Assembly (NCBI RefSeq): GCF_016862075.1
Contig: NZ_BOMG01000094.1
Span: 1-64,000, forward strand
Reading direction: 5' to 3'
DNA: 64,000 nt
Source of the DNA: Actinoplanes couchii
GTDB lineage: Bacteria > Actinomycetota > Actinomycetes > Mycobacteriales > Micromonosporaceae
The notes under the pieces are model-generated. The model saw only the letters and a list, made by a program, of their open reading frames with translations, did no database searches and was not told the DNA's origin. The translations under genes were made by a program, and so were the position numbers. Within the stretch, counting starts at the first letter, position 1. Each line of letters starts with the position of its first letter. Below are positions 17,090-24,480 of this stretch, piece by piece.

Positions 17090-17737
17090 TCAGGAGGTCT
17101 CGTCGTCGCGGCGGGTGGGGTTGCGGCGGATCTCGGCGGTGTGGAAGTTGATGGTGTCGATCTGGGCGGCCAGGTCGGGATGGCCGGGGAGATGCTGGTG
17201 GGTGGCGGCCAGCAGGCCGGGCAGGGCTGCCGCGTCGGTGTCGCCGAGAGCCCGGTGCAGCTGGGTCAGGTCTTCGGTCGCGGCGTCGCCCAGATCGGTC
17301 AGGGCGGTGATCTGGCCGGCCAGGCGGCGCAGGTCGGCGGTGTTGTCGTTGGCCCATCGGCCGACGGCGCGGTTGCCGGCCCGGCGGTCGCGCTCGGCCT
17401 GGACCCGGTCGTCGCGGGTGGTGCCCGCCTGATCCCGGCCGGTCGCGGAGGCTCCGCGCAGGTAGCGCCGCTCGGCGGCCTGGCGACTGGCGACCCCGAG
17501 CGCCGGGGCGAGTGCCTGCCAGGAGACCCCGGCGGCGCGGGCGGCGGCGATCAGCACCGGCTCGAGGCCGGTCAACTCGGCCTGGGCCCAGCGCAGCAGC
17601 ACCAGGGCATCGAGCAGCTCAGCCCCGGTGACCGGCGGTTGGTCTCCGCCGGTTTCCTGAGCCGCTCGGTCGGCGGTGGTGGTGATCATGGCGATGGCTG
17701 CGGTCAAGTCGCGGGGCTCGGGTGGGCTGTCGGGCAC
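17090..17737 (-). CDS. HSP18 transcriptional regulator
   Basis: 215 residues. LEPVLIAAARAAGVSWQALAPALGVASRQAAERRYLR is a helix-turn-helix, followed by an Arg-rich stretch and a helical C-terminus. Proteins of this kind are found beside hsp18/hsp20 genes in Micromonosporaceae and are annotated as HSP18 regulators (established neighbourhood knowledge). It is divergent from hsp18 across a 117-bp gap holding two identical-arm palindromes, so it probably represses the chaperone gene and itself. Confidence 0.8.
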   Translation of the reverse strand: MPDSPPEPRDLTAAIAMITTTADRAAQETGGDQPPVTGAELLDALVLLRWAQAELTGLEPVLIAAARAAGVSWQALAPALGVASRQAAERRYLRGASATGRDQAGTTRDDRVQAERDRRAGNRAVGRWANDNTADLRRLAGQITALTDLGDAATEDLTQLHRALGDTDAAALPGLLAATHQHLPGHPDLAAQIDTINFHTAEIRRNPTRRDDETS

Positions 17738-17752
17738 GGGTCTCTCCTGTAT

Positions 17753-17795
17753 GTCATCGGAAGGATGACGAGTGAGTTGTCATCGGTGCGATGAC
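17753..17795. promoter_or_regulatory. Two GTCATC-N5-GATGAC operators upstream of hsp18
   Basis: GTCATC-N5-GATGAC occurs perfectly twice, at 17753-17769 and 17779-17795, with centres 26 bp apart (about 2.5 helical turns). They lie in the divergent region between the HSP18 regulator and hsp18, near the likely -35 of hsp18 (TTGTCA at 17778). The spacing would place two dimers on nearly opposite faces of the helix. Confidence 0.8.
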
Positions 17796-17854
17796 GTGAT
17801 AGAAAAACCGTATCGCGCATTGACCGTTGAGTCGAGACCACAGGAGGTGGGGAA

Positions 17855-18466
17855 ATGTTGATGCGCAGCGAGCCCTTCACCGAGGTCAACCGGATCGCGC
17901 AGCAGCTGTTCGGGGCGCCCTCGACAGGCACCTGGTCGCGCCCGACCGCGATGCCCGTCGACGCTTATCGCAACGGCGACGAGTTCGTCATCGCGTTCGA
18001 TCTGCCCGGCGTCGACGCCGACGCGATCGACATCGACGTGGAGCGCAACGTGCTGACCGTCCGTGCCGAGCGCCGCCCGATCAACCTGGGTGAGCAGGCC
18101 ACGGTGCAGCTGAGTGAGCGCCCGCTCGGGGTCTTCTCCCGCCAGCTGTTCCTCGGCGACGCGCTGGACACCGATCGCATCGATGCGGCCTACAACAACG
18201 GGGTCCTGGTCATCCGGATCCCGGTCGCGGAGCGGGCCAAGCCACGCAAGATCGCCGTGACCGCCCGGGCCAGCGCCGAGCCGGTCGCCGTGGCCAGCCG
18301 GGAGACCGCCGCCCGAGAGAATCCCGCCCGGGAGTACGCCGCCCGTGAGAACACCGGCCGTGAGGGCGCCGCGCAGAAGGTGATCACCGAGCAGAGGGAG
18401 AGCGCCGACCAGAAGATGATCACCGGGCAAGGGGCGAACACCGAGCGGAAAGTGATCACCGGATGA
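17855..18466 (+). CDS. hsp18: Hsp20/alpha-crystallin family small heat-shock protein
   Basis: 203 residues. The alpha-crystallin domain runs from about 30 to 135: MPVDAYRNGDEFVIAFDLPGVDADAIDIDVERNVLTVRAERR, then GVFSRQLFLGDALDTDRIDAAYNNGVLVIRIPVAERAKPRKIAV, with the ExLxI-like end IPVAERAKP. It holds unfolding proteins as an ATP-independent oligomeric chaperone. About 65 extra residues follow, a low-complexity tail with repeated AREN/ARE and KVITE/KMITG/KVITG units, longer than usual. RBS AGGAGGTG precedes ATG 17855. Confidence 0.95.
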   Translation: MLMRSEPFTEVNRIAQQLFGAPSTGTWSRPTAMPVDAYRNGDEFVIAFDLPGVDADAIDIDVERNVLTVRAERRPINLGEQATVQLSERPLGVFSRQLFLGDALDTDRIDAAYNNGVLVIRIPVAERAKPRKIAVTARASAEPVAVASRETAARENPAREYAARENTGREGAAQKVITEQRESADQKMITGQGANTERKVITG

Positions 18467-18467
18467 T

Positions 18468-18866
18468 CTAGCCGTCGTCCTCGCAGTCGCGGCCGGCGGC
18501 GATCAGGGTCCGGTAGTCGTCGATCTTGTCCTGAATCACGCGGAGATCGCCCTGCAACCCGTCGATCCGCCGGCGCAACTCCTCCTCCTGGCGGGTCAGG
18601 ATGTCCAGCCGCCGGACGCTGTTGTCCGGGGTGCCGGGCCCCATCCGGACGAAGTCGCGCACCTCGGCCACCGGCATTCCGGTCCGGCGCAGCGCCTGCA
18701 CGAGCCGGATGAAGCGGATGGCGGCGGGACCGTACCGGCGGCGCCCGTCCGGGGTCCGCTGCACCAGGGGGAGGAGCCCTTCCCGCTCGTACCAGCGCAG
18801 GGTGTCCGGGCTGAGACCGGTCAGCTCGGACACCTCGCGGATGCCGACTGCCGTGGAAGTTGTCAC
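18468..18866 (-). CDS. MerR family transcriptional regulator
   Basis: 132 residues. VGIREVSELTGLSPDTLRWYEREGLLPLVQRTPDGRRRYGPAAIRFIRLVQALRRTGMPVAEVRDFV is the MerR DNA-binding domain; the coiled coil ILTRQEEELRRRIDGLQGDLRVIQDKIDDYR follows. The lone CEDD near the C-terminus is not a metal site. GTG start at 18866. It is directly downstream of the alcohol dehydrogenase on the same strand (24 bp), so it may regulate that gene, as is common for AdhR-like MerR proteins. Confidence 0.92.
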   Translation of the reverse strand: MTTSTAVGIREVSELTGLSPDTLRWYEREGLLPLVQRTPDGRRRYGPAAIRFIRLVQALRRTGMPVAEVRDFVRMGPGTPDNSVRRLDILTRQEEELRRRIDGLQGDLRVIQDKIDDYRTLIAAGRDCEDDG

Positions 18867-18890
18867 GCGATCATGGTAGGCCGGTGCGGC

Positions 18891-20024
18891 TCAGCCCAGG
18901 TCGGTGAGATCCAGCACGAAACGCCAGCGCACGTCGTTGCGGGCTAGCCGGGCGAACGCCTCGCCCACCTGCCGGGCCGGGATCTTCTCGACGTCGGCGG
19001 TGATGCCGTGGGCGGCGGCGAAGGACAACATCTCGCGGGTACGCCTGCGCCCGGCGCTCCCGGAGGCGGTAAGCCTCTTGTACCCGTGCAGCAGCGCCAT
19101 CGCGTCGACGTCGTAACGGTCCGGAATGCCCAGCATGCACAGGGTGCCGTCCATCCGCAGCGCCCGCAGGTACGGCGACGGGTCGTGTTTCGCCGGTGCG
19201 GTGTCCAGGATCAGATCGAAGCGCCCGGCCCGCGCGTCCACGTCCGCGCTCAGATCGAAGCGCCCGGCCCGCGCGTCCACGTCCGCGCTCAGATCGAAGC
19301 GCCCGGCGCGCGCGTCTACGTCCGTGCTCAGGTCGAAGCGCCCGGCCTGCGCGTCCACGTCCGCGCTCAGGATCACTTCGTCGGCGCCGAGTTCCCGGGC
19401 TGCCGCGACCTTGCCGGGTGAGGTGGTGAACACCGCGACCCGGGCTCCGAGCGCCTTGGCGAACTTGACCGCCAGATGCCCCAGCCCACCGAGGCCGACC
19501 ACCCCGACCAGCTGTCCCGGCCCGGCGTTCCACCGGCGCAGCGGCTCGAAGACGGTGGCGCCGGCGCACATCAGCGGCGCGGCCCTGGCCGGGTCCAGCC
19601 CGTCCGGCAGCAGGTAGGCGAACGATTCCCGGACCACATACTCCCCGGCGTACGCCCCCGGGCTGGCGCTGTCGTACGTCAGCGTCGGGAAGCCGGCGCA
19701 GAACTGTTCCTGATCGTCCCGGCAGGCCGCGCACTCGCCGCACGAGTCGACGATGTTGCCGACTCCGACCAGGTCGCCCGGCCGCAGCCCGGTCACCGCG
19801 TCACCCACCTCGGCGACCTCGCCGACGAACTCGTGCCCCGGCACCAGGGGCGGCGCGCCGGCCCGCACCAGGGGCGGCGCGCCGGCCGTCATCGCCTCGA
19901 CCGCGTGCAGGTCCGAGTGACAGACCCCGCACCACAGCACCCGGACCGCCACGTCGTCCGGCCGCAGCTCGCGCCGTGCGACGACCAGTTCCGGCCAAAC
20001 CCCACCCGGCGCCGGTACGGCCAT
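18891..20024 (-). CDS. Zinc-dependent alcohol dehydrogenase (CAD-like) with internal repeats
   Basis: 377 residues. Catalytic zinc ligands are Cys35, His64 and Cys153; structural zinc is bound by Cys95, 98, 101 and 109; GLGGLG at 177-182 is the NADP(H) motif. It is a medium-chain dehydrogenase of the cinnamyl-alcohol/aldehyde reductase type. Residues 220-271 are four tandem 13-residue units (S-A/T-DVDA-Q/R-AGRFDL), where family members have one, and AGAPPLV is also doubled at residues 47-61. Both expansions keep the frame. ATG 20024 has only a close GAGAGG; GTG 20069 upstream is an alternative start. Confidence 0.88.
   Translation of the reverse strand: MAVPAPGGVWPELVVARRELRPDDVAVRVLWCGVCHSDLHAVEAMTAGAPPLVRAGAPPLVPGHEFVGEVAEVGDAVTGLRPGDLVGVGNIVDSCGECAACRDDQEQFCAGFPTLTYDSASPGAYAGEYVVRESFAYLLPDGLDPARAAPLMCAGATVFEPLRRWNAGPGQLVGVVGLGGLGHLAVKFAKALGARVAVFTTSPGKVAAARELGADEVILSADVDAQAGRFDLSTDVDARAGRFDLSADVDARAGRFDLSADVDARAGRFDLILDTAPAKHDPSPYLRALRMDGTLCMLGIPDRYDVDAMALLHGYKRLTASGSAGRRRTREMLSFAAAHGITADVEKIPARQVGEAFARLARNDVRWRFVLDLTDLG
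19212..19367. repeat. 4 x 39-bp in-frame tandem repeat inside the alcohol dehydrogenase gene
   Basis: Copies at 19212-19250, 19251-19289, 19290-19328 and 19329-19367. The first two are identical; the third and fourth differ by a few bases each. Translated (minus strand), the unit is 13 residues ending AGRFDL. There are no spacers, so this is a coding minisatellite, not a CRISPR. Confidence 0.95.
19842..19887. repeat. 2 x 24-bp in-frame tandem duplication
   Basis: CACCAGGGGCGGCGCGCCGG and the bases after it recur at 19842 and 19866 with 22 of 24 positions identical, duplicating AGAPPLV just before the catalytic GHEF motif of the alcohol dehydrogenase. Confidence 0.9.
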
Positions 20025-20065
20025 TCCTCTCGTGCTTCGTATGCCGCGACGGTAGGCGCTGGGGT

Positions 20066-20680
20066 TCACTCCAGCGCAAGTCTGCCGAGGCCGGGCACGA
20101 ACCGTCCGACCCGGGCCGCGTAGGCGGCATAGGAGTCGCCGTGCGCCCGGAGCAGATAGGGCTCCTCCACCCGCCGGACCTGCGCCTGAAGGGCGACCAG
20201 CAGCGCCACCGTGGCGACGACGGCGACCGGGTTCGGGGCCATTAGGGTGAGCCCGGTGCTGGTCACGGCCATCGCAGCGAAGATCGGATTGCGGGATACG
20301 GCGAACGCTCCACCGGTGACCAGGGCGGTGCGCTCGCCCGGGTCGACGCCGATCCGCCAGGACGCGCCCATGTTCAGTTGAGCGACGAGGACCGCGCCGA
20401 TGCCCAGAATCGCGATTATCGGGCCGGTGACCTGGGCCCACCGGTGATCGAGGGCACCGATCGGGTCCAGTCCGGCCAGTCCGGCGGCGGGCCCGGCGAC
20501 TCCGAGCACGAGCGCGGCGACGAACAGGATCTTCGCCCACCAGCGCAGCGTTCCGGGCGGCCCGGCGTCCAGCCGCAGCCCGGTGTCGCCGGTGGCCCGC
20601 CACTGCGCCAGGGTCCGCCAGCCGAACGCCAGCATCAGCGCGGTCAGATTGAGCGCCAGCGCGCCCGCCGCCGCGATCAC
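20066..20680 (-). CDS. Isoprenylcysteine carboxyl methyltransferase (ICMT)-like membrane protein
   Basis: 204 residues with five hydrophobic helices. The C-terminal region GGAFAVSRNPIFAAMAVTSTG and VRRVEEPYLLRAHGDSYAAYAARVGRFVP is the SAM-binding signature of ICMT/PEMT-type membrane methyltransferases. The GTG start at 20680 overlaps the stop of the CDF gene as GTGA, so it is translationally coupled to the metal exporter. The substrate is unknown; bacterial homologues are often beside metal or stress genes. Confidence 0.85.
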   Translation of the reverse strand: MIAAAGALALNLTALMLAFGWRTLAQWRATGDTGLRLDAGPPGTLRWWAKILFVAALVLGVAGPAAGLAGLDPIGALDHRWAQVTGPIIAILGIGAVLVAQLNMGASWRIGVDPGERTALVTGGAFAVSRNPIFAAMAVTSTGLTLMAPNPVAVVATVALLVALQAQVRRVEEPYLLRAHGDSYAAYAARVGRFVPGLGRLALE

Positions 20681-21444
20681 GAGTGACCACCACGGTCGCC
20701 GCCGGAGCCGGGCGCGGTACTCGGAGTGCAGCAGGCGTCGCCGGAATTTCCGGAGTCGGGCACGGTGCTCGGGGCGCAGCAGGCGTCGCCGGAGTTGCTG
20801 GAGTTGTTGGAGTCGAGCTCGTGCGCGGTGGCCGGGGCGCAGCATGTGTCGCCGCGCCAGGCGTCGCGGCCCTCCTTGACCGCGACGGCGGCGATGACCA
20901 GCGCGGCGACCGGGTCGGCCCAGCTCCAGCCGAACAGGGTGTTGAGCCCGAGCCCGGCGAGCAGCACCGCGGACAGGTAGGTGCAGAGCATCGTCTGCCG
21001 GGAGTCGGCGACGGCAGAGCGTGAACCCAGCTCCTGACCGGCGCGGCGCTGGGCGAGGGACAGACCCGGCATGATCGCCAGGGACAGCGCGGCCAGCCCG
21101 AGCCCGATCGTGGAGTGTTCGGCCTCGGCCCCGCCGGCCAGAGCGATCAGCGAATCCGCGGTGACGTAGGCGGCCAGGGCGAAGAAGGACACCGCGATGA
21201 TCCGCAGCGCGGTCCGTTCCCGCCGGGCCGGGTCACGGCCGGCGAACTGCCAGGCGACGGCGGCCGCCGAGGACACCTCGACGACCGAGTCGAGACCGAA
21301 TCCGATCAGCGCGGTGGACCCGGCCGCGGTCCCGGCGCCGATCGCGACGACGGCCTCGATCACGTTGTAACCGATGGTGACGCCGACCAGCAGCCGGATC
21401 CGCCGGGTCAGCACCGCCCGCCGGTCGAGCGTGATGACGGCCAT
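20677..21444 (-). CDS. CDF-type cation exporter with Cys-Cys tail
   Basis: 255 residues. Helices from residue 15 on with IGFGLDSVVEVSSAAAVAWQF (metal-site Asp and Glu) and SRQTMLCTYLSAVLLAGLGLNTLFGWSWADPVAALVIAAVAVKEG identify a cation-diffusion-facilitator-like protein of the plasma membrane. The tail, residues 198-255, is unusual: three repeats of GD-A/T-CC-A/T-P with paired cysteines at 201-202, 222-223 and 238-239, a plausible soft-metal trap. It starts at the TGATG overlap with the ArsR sensor gene, so the metal sensor and exporter are coupled. Confidence 0.85.
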   Translation of the reverse strand: MAVITLDRRAVLTRRIRLLVGVTIGYNVIEAVVAIGAGTAAGSTALIGFGLDSVVEVSSAAAVAWQFAGRDPARRERTALRIIAVSFFALAAYVTADSLIALAGGAEAEHSTIGLGLAALSLAIMPGLSLAQRRAGQELGSRSAVADSRQTMLCTYLSAVLLAGLGLNTLFGWSWADPVAALVIAAVAVKEGRDAWRGDTCCAPATAHELDSNNSSNSGDACCAPSTVPDSGNSGDACCTPSTAPGSGGDRGGHS

Positions 21445-21773
21445 CAGCAGCAGTCCTTGGTGGCGGCGTCCGGGCAGGCGGCCGGGTCGACGGCCAGGAC
21501 CAGGCCGAGCAGGTCGTCCAGGGCGTGCCGGATGCGGGAGTCGGCCAGCTCGTACCGGGTGCGGCGGCCCTCCGGGACGGCCACGACCAGGCCGCAGCCG
21601 CGCAGGCAGGCCAGGTGGTTCGACAGGTTCTGCCGGGTCGCGCCGAGCATGTCGGCCAGCTCGGCCGGATAACCGGGCGCGTCCCGCAGCGCCAGCAGCA
21701 GTCGCGCCCGGGTCGCATCCGACAGGGCGTGCCCGAACCGGGCGAGGACTTCCGCGTGCGTCACCGTCTCCAT
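21444..21773 (-). CDS. ArsR/SmtB family metal sensor, CmtR-like
   Basis: 109 residues. The winged HTH reads LADMLGATRQNLSNHLACLRGCGLVVAVPEGRRTRYELAD. Cys56 and Cys60 in the recognition helix region (LACLRGCG) plus Cys100 and the terminal Cys108-Cys109 match the ligands of the Cd(II)/Pb(II) sensor CmtR (Cys57, Cys61, Cys102 in M. tuberculosis, established knowledge). Metal binding would release it from the operator at 21785-21800. The start is ATG 21773 (METVTHAE). Confidence 0.88.
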   Translation of the reverse strand: METVTHAEVLARFGHALSDATRARLLLALRDAPGYPAELADMLGATRQNLSNHLACLRGCGLVVAVPEGRRTRYELADSRIRHALDDLLGLVLAVDPAACPDAATKDCC

Positions 21774-21784
21774 GTCGCGGACAG

Positions 21785-21800
21785 TACAGCAAATCCTGTA
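21785..21800. promoter_or_regulatory. Candidate CmtR-like operator TACAG-N6-CTGTA
   Basis: TACAG and CTGTA form a perfect inverted repeat at 21785-21789 and 21796-21800, in the 28 bp between the fructosamine kinase stop and the ArsR start. A second, wider pair (ACAGC 21786 / GCTGT 21811) surrounds it. The assignment is by position upstream of the metal sensor. Confidence 0.55.
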
Positions 21801-21801
21801 T

Positions 21802-22671
21802 TCAGCGAAAGCTGTACGGTTTGAGGGTGGCCCGGATCGTCTCGGCGGCACCCCAGTCGTCGTCGAACTGGGCCAGCACCGCCAGATGCTGCCGGAGCTG
21901 GATGATCGGCATCCGGGCCGGCCAGCCGTCGTCGAGGCCGGTCAGTTCGGCGTACACCGCGAAGAACCGGCGTGCCGCGGGCGGCGGCGCCGTGGTCCAG
22001 AGGTGGGCCAGATCCACTTCGGCCCACGTGTACGAGACCGCCGGATCGATCACCGCCGCCCGCCCGTCCGCGGTGGCCAGCACGTTCTGGGTCCACAGGT
22101 CGCCGTGTGTCAGGCAGGCCGGCCGGTCCGGCAGCAACTCCGGGAGCCGGGCGCAGAGCCGTTCCAGTGCGGCGCGGTCGGCGGGCCCGAGCGCCGCCTC
22201 GACCCGGGGCTCGCCCAGCCAGCGCAGCAGCCGGTGCTCGGCGAAGAAGGCGAAACCGTCGCCGGTCCACGTGTTGACCTGGCGTCGGCGGCCCAGCCAG
22301 TTGTCCCGGTGCCACCCGAAGCGCGGATGGACGGTGCCGGTGTGCAGACGGGCGACCGCGTGCGCGAACCGTTCCCAGAACGCCGCGCCGTCCGGCCGGG
22401 GGTGCAGCAGCGACAGCACGAGCACCTCGTGATTCGCCACGAGCACCTCGGGTGTCGCCAGCCCGCCGAGATCCCGCAGCGCCGCCAGGCCGTCGGCCTC
22501 CGCCACGAACACGTCGCCGTCCGGAGCGTCGGTGAAACCCTTGACGAAGACCGGTGGTCCATTGCTCCGGTGGGCCGTCCCGGCGATCGCGGCGAGCCCA
22601 CCGCTGAGCGGCGAGACGGTGACGACGTCGTGGATGCCGGCTCGGGACAGTCGCTCGGCCAGAACGGACAT
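21802..22671 (-). CDS. Fructosamine kinase family protein
   Basis: 289 residues. PACLTHGDLWTQNVLATADGRAAVIDPAVSYTWAEVDLA is the catalytic HGDxxxxN and the metal-binding DPA of the fructosamine/ketosamine-3-kinase branch of the aminoglycoside-kinase fold; GFTDAPDGDVFVAEADGLAALRD supplies the ATP-binding Lys region (VFVKGF). It phosphorylates glycated amines so that they break down (deglycation). ATG 22671 follows GGAGGAG. It is divergent from the SigE-type sigma factor. Confidence 0.9.
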   Translation of the reverse strand: MSVLAERLSRAGIHDVVTVSPLSGGLAAIAGTAHRSNGPPVFVKGFTDAPDGDVFVAEADGLAALRDLGGLATPEVLVANHEVLVLSLLHPRPDGAAFWERFAHAVARLHTGTVHPRFGWHRDNWLGRRRQVNTWTGDGFAFFAEHRLLRWLGEPRVEAALGPADRAALERLCARLPELLPDRPACLTHGDLWTQNVLATADGRAAVIDPAVSYTWAEVDLAHLWTTAPPPAARRFFAVYAELTGLDDGWPARMPIIQLRQHLAVLAQFDDDWGAAETIRATLKPYSFR

Positions 22672-22760
22672 GGCTCCTCCGGGTGTACCGAATTTTTTGC
22701 GGGGGCGTGCAACAGTCTGCGGGCTTCGAGCGTGTTGGACCGAACCATGGGAGGTGAGCA

Positions 22761-23264
22761 ATGGCCGACGACTTCGAGTCGTTCGTCCGTGACCGCATGA
22801 ACGCCCTGGTCCGATACGGCTACGTGCTCTCCGGGAACCCGCACGACGCGGCGGATCTGGCGCAGGAGGCTCTGGCCCGTCTCGGCGAGCGGTGGCGGCG
22901 GGTGCATGCCAGGGGCGACCCCGAGGCGTACGTCCGGACCACCATGGCGCGACTGCACATCAGCTGGTGGCGGCGCCGTCGCCGGGAGCATCCGGTGCGG
23001 AACCTGCCGGAGGAGAGCTACGACGACTCGGGGCTGCGTGCCGCCGACGGTGACATGGGGTTGTGGCAGGCGGTCGGTGAACTGCCGCCCCGGCAGCGGG
23101 TGGTGCTGGTGCTGCGCTACTTCGAACAGCTCACCGACGAGGAGATCGCCGACGAGCTGGGGGTCACCCGGGTCACCGTCCGCACCCAGGCGTCGCGGGC
23201 GCTGGAGAAGTTGCGCCGGGTCGAGAACTTTCGGGTCGCCGAGTTGAGCGGAAGACTGTGTTGA
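22761..23264 (+). CDS. SigE-family RNA polymerase sigma factor (ECF)
   Basis: 167 residues. Region 2 is FVRDRMNALVRYGYVLSGNPHDAADLAQEALARLGERWRRV, and region 4 is LPPRQRVVLVLRYFEQLTDEEIADELGVTRVTVRTQASRALEKLR, the pattern of the actinomycete SigE-family ECF sigmas. GAGGTGAGC precedes ATG 22761. It is followed directly by a membrane-anchored protein that probably controls it. A 17-bp duplication at its 3' end changed the last codons and removed the stop/start overlap. Confidence 0.93.
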   Translation: MADDFESFVRDRMNALVRYGYVLSGNPHDAADLAQEALARLGERWRRVHARGDPEAYVRTTMARLHISWWRRRRREHPVRNLPEESYDDSGLRAADGDMGLWQAVGELPPRQRVVLVLRYFEQLTDEEIADELGVTRVTVRTQASRALEKLRRVENFRVAELSGRLC

Positions 23265-23277
23265 GCGGAAGACTGTG
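23244..23277. repeat. Tandem 17-bp duplication at a gene junction
   Basis: TTGAGCGGAAGACTGTG occurs at 23244-23260 and again, unchanged, at 23261-23277, spanning the sigma factor stop and ending just before the next ATG. With one copy the sigma gene would end in TGA overlapping that ATG (TGATG), so the present arrangement looks like a recent slip. Confidence 0.95.
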
Positions 23278-24462
23278 ATGCGTACCGACGTCGAGAACGA
23301 TCTCACCCGTACCCTCCGAGCGGCCTTCGCCTCCGCACCACCGGTGGCGCCGGGCTTCCCGGAGACCGTGACCAGACGCCGTGGGCAGCGGCGACGCCGC
23401 CGGGCCGCCGCGATCACCGGGCTGGCCGCCGTGCTGCTGGCGATCACCGGCGTGGTCACCGTGCGACCGGCCGCCGAGAGCCTGCCGGCCGATGCCGGTC
23501 CGGTGCGCGACGTCCGTGCGGTGTGGCCGGAGGCGGTCGTCACGCTGCCGCCCCTGACCGGCGGGGACGTGCGCTACCAGGTCGAGGCCGCGCTCGGTGA
23601 CGGCGTCTATCTGGTCCGCCCCGAGCGCGGTGCGCCGGTGCTGCTGGACGGCGCGAAGGTCCGGCGTCTGGACGGCATCTTCCCGGCGGACTGGCCGGGT
23701 GATCTCGGCATCACCGCGAACCACATCGTCTGGTCGATGGCCACCGGCGACGGCGTGGACGTCTACGTCCAGCCGTGGCGTGACGACGGCCCGGCGGTGC
23801 ATCTCGGGCGCCTACCGGCGATGGACGTCGCGGTCACCGAGTCGGGTGACGCCTTCTACGCCGTCGGATCGACGAAGAGCGGCAACCTCTGGACGCATCG
23901 TCTGTACCGGCTCGCCGCCGGCCAGGAGCCGGTCCCGGTCGCCGCCGGTGACGGATATGTGCTGGTCGACGGCCCGTGGGCGGTGAGCGGCGTGCCGCAG
24001 CCGGGTGCCGCGAACCGGTTGCCGCGGGTGTGGGAACCCTATCCGAGCCTGGCGAGCGTGCTGACCGCGCCGCGGTCCGTGCCCACCTACCGCAACGTGG
24101 TCACCGGGCAGACGGCGACGCCGGTCAGCCGGGCGTCGATCATCAGCTGCGCCGTCGCCGCCTGTGCCGGGCACGACGGGGGAGCGGTGGTGTTCTGGGA
24201 CGCCACCGGCGCGAACGAGGTCCGCACCGGGTTCACCCTGGATCTGCGGGACCGGGCGGATGCCTTCTTCGACACGTCGGGACGGTTCGTGCAGGTGACG
24301 ACCCGGACGCCCCGGGAGTCGACCTCGACCACGACCGGCAGCCACCTGTGGGACCGGACCACCGGCGCGGTGGCCACGGTGCGCGGCGAGATGGCGTACG
24401 ACGTGATCGATCTCGGTTTTGACGGTGGCAAGACGGTGCTGGACCTGACCCGCATCCGGTAA
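23278..24462 (+). CDS. Membrane-anchored protein beside SigE (putative sigma-factor partner)
   Basis: 394 residues. An Arg-rich stretch (TRRRGQRRRRRAAA) leads into one transmembrane helix (about 46-64, ITGLAAVLLAITGVVTV), leaving about 330 residues outside the membrane with repeated short strands that suggest a beta-propeller. The cytoplasmic N-terminus is about 45 residues and lacks a zinc anti-sigma motif. Proteins in this position often accompany SigE-family sigmas; anti-sigma activity is inference. Originally coupled to the sigma gene through TGATG, now 13 bp apart. Confidence 0.75.
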   Translation: MRTDVENDLTRTLRAAFASAPPVAPGFPETVTRRRGQRRRRRAAAITGLAAVLLAITGVVTVRPAAESLPADAGPVRDVRAVWPEAVVTLPPLTGGDVRYQVEAALGDGVYLVRPERGAPVLLDGAKVRRLDGIFPADWPGDLGITANHIVWSMATGDGVDVYVQPWRDDGPAVHLGRLPAMDVAVTESGDAFYAVGSTKSGNLWTHRLYRLAAGQEPVPVAAGDGYVLVDGPWAVSGVPQPGAANRLPRVWEPYPSLASVLTAPRSVPTYRNVVTGQTATPVSRASIISCAVAACAGHDGGAVVFWDATGANEVRTGFTLDLRDRADAFFDTSGRFVQVTTRTPRESTSTTTGSHLWDRTTGAVATVRGEMAYDVIDLGFDGGKTVLDLTRIR

Positions 24463-24480
24463 CCGACCCTGGAGTGCTCC

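Noticed and set aside
19212..19367. Regular 39-bp repeats that could look like a CRISPR array
   Set aside because: The copies are directly adjacent without spacers, encode an in-frame protein repeat and lie inside a gene; no cas genes are near.
18891..20693. A 600-residue fusion of the alcohol dehydrogenase with an upstream domain
   Set aside because: The upstream part is antisense-like filler read through the ICMT gene in another frame; the dehydrogenase has its own start near 20024.
22680..22760. ECF-type autoregulatory promoter upstream of the sigma factor
   Set aside because: TGCAACA and later CGTGTT-like words can be found, but the spacing and consensus are too loose to claim.
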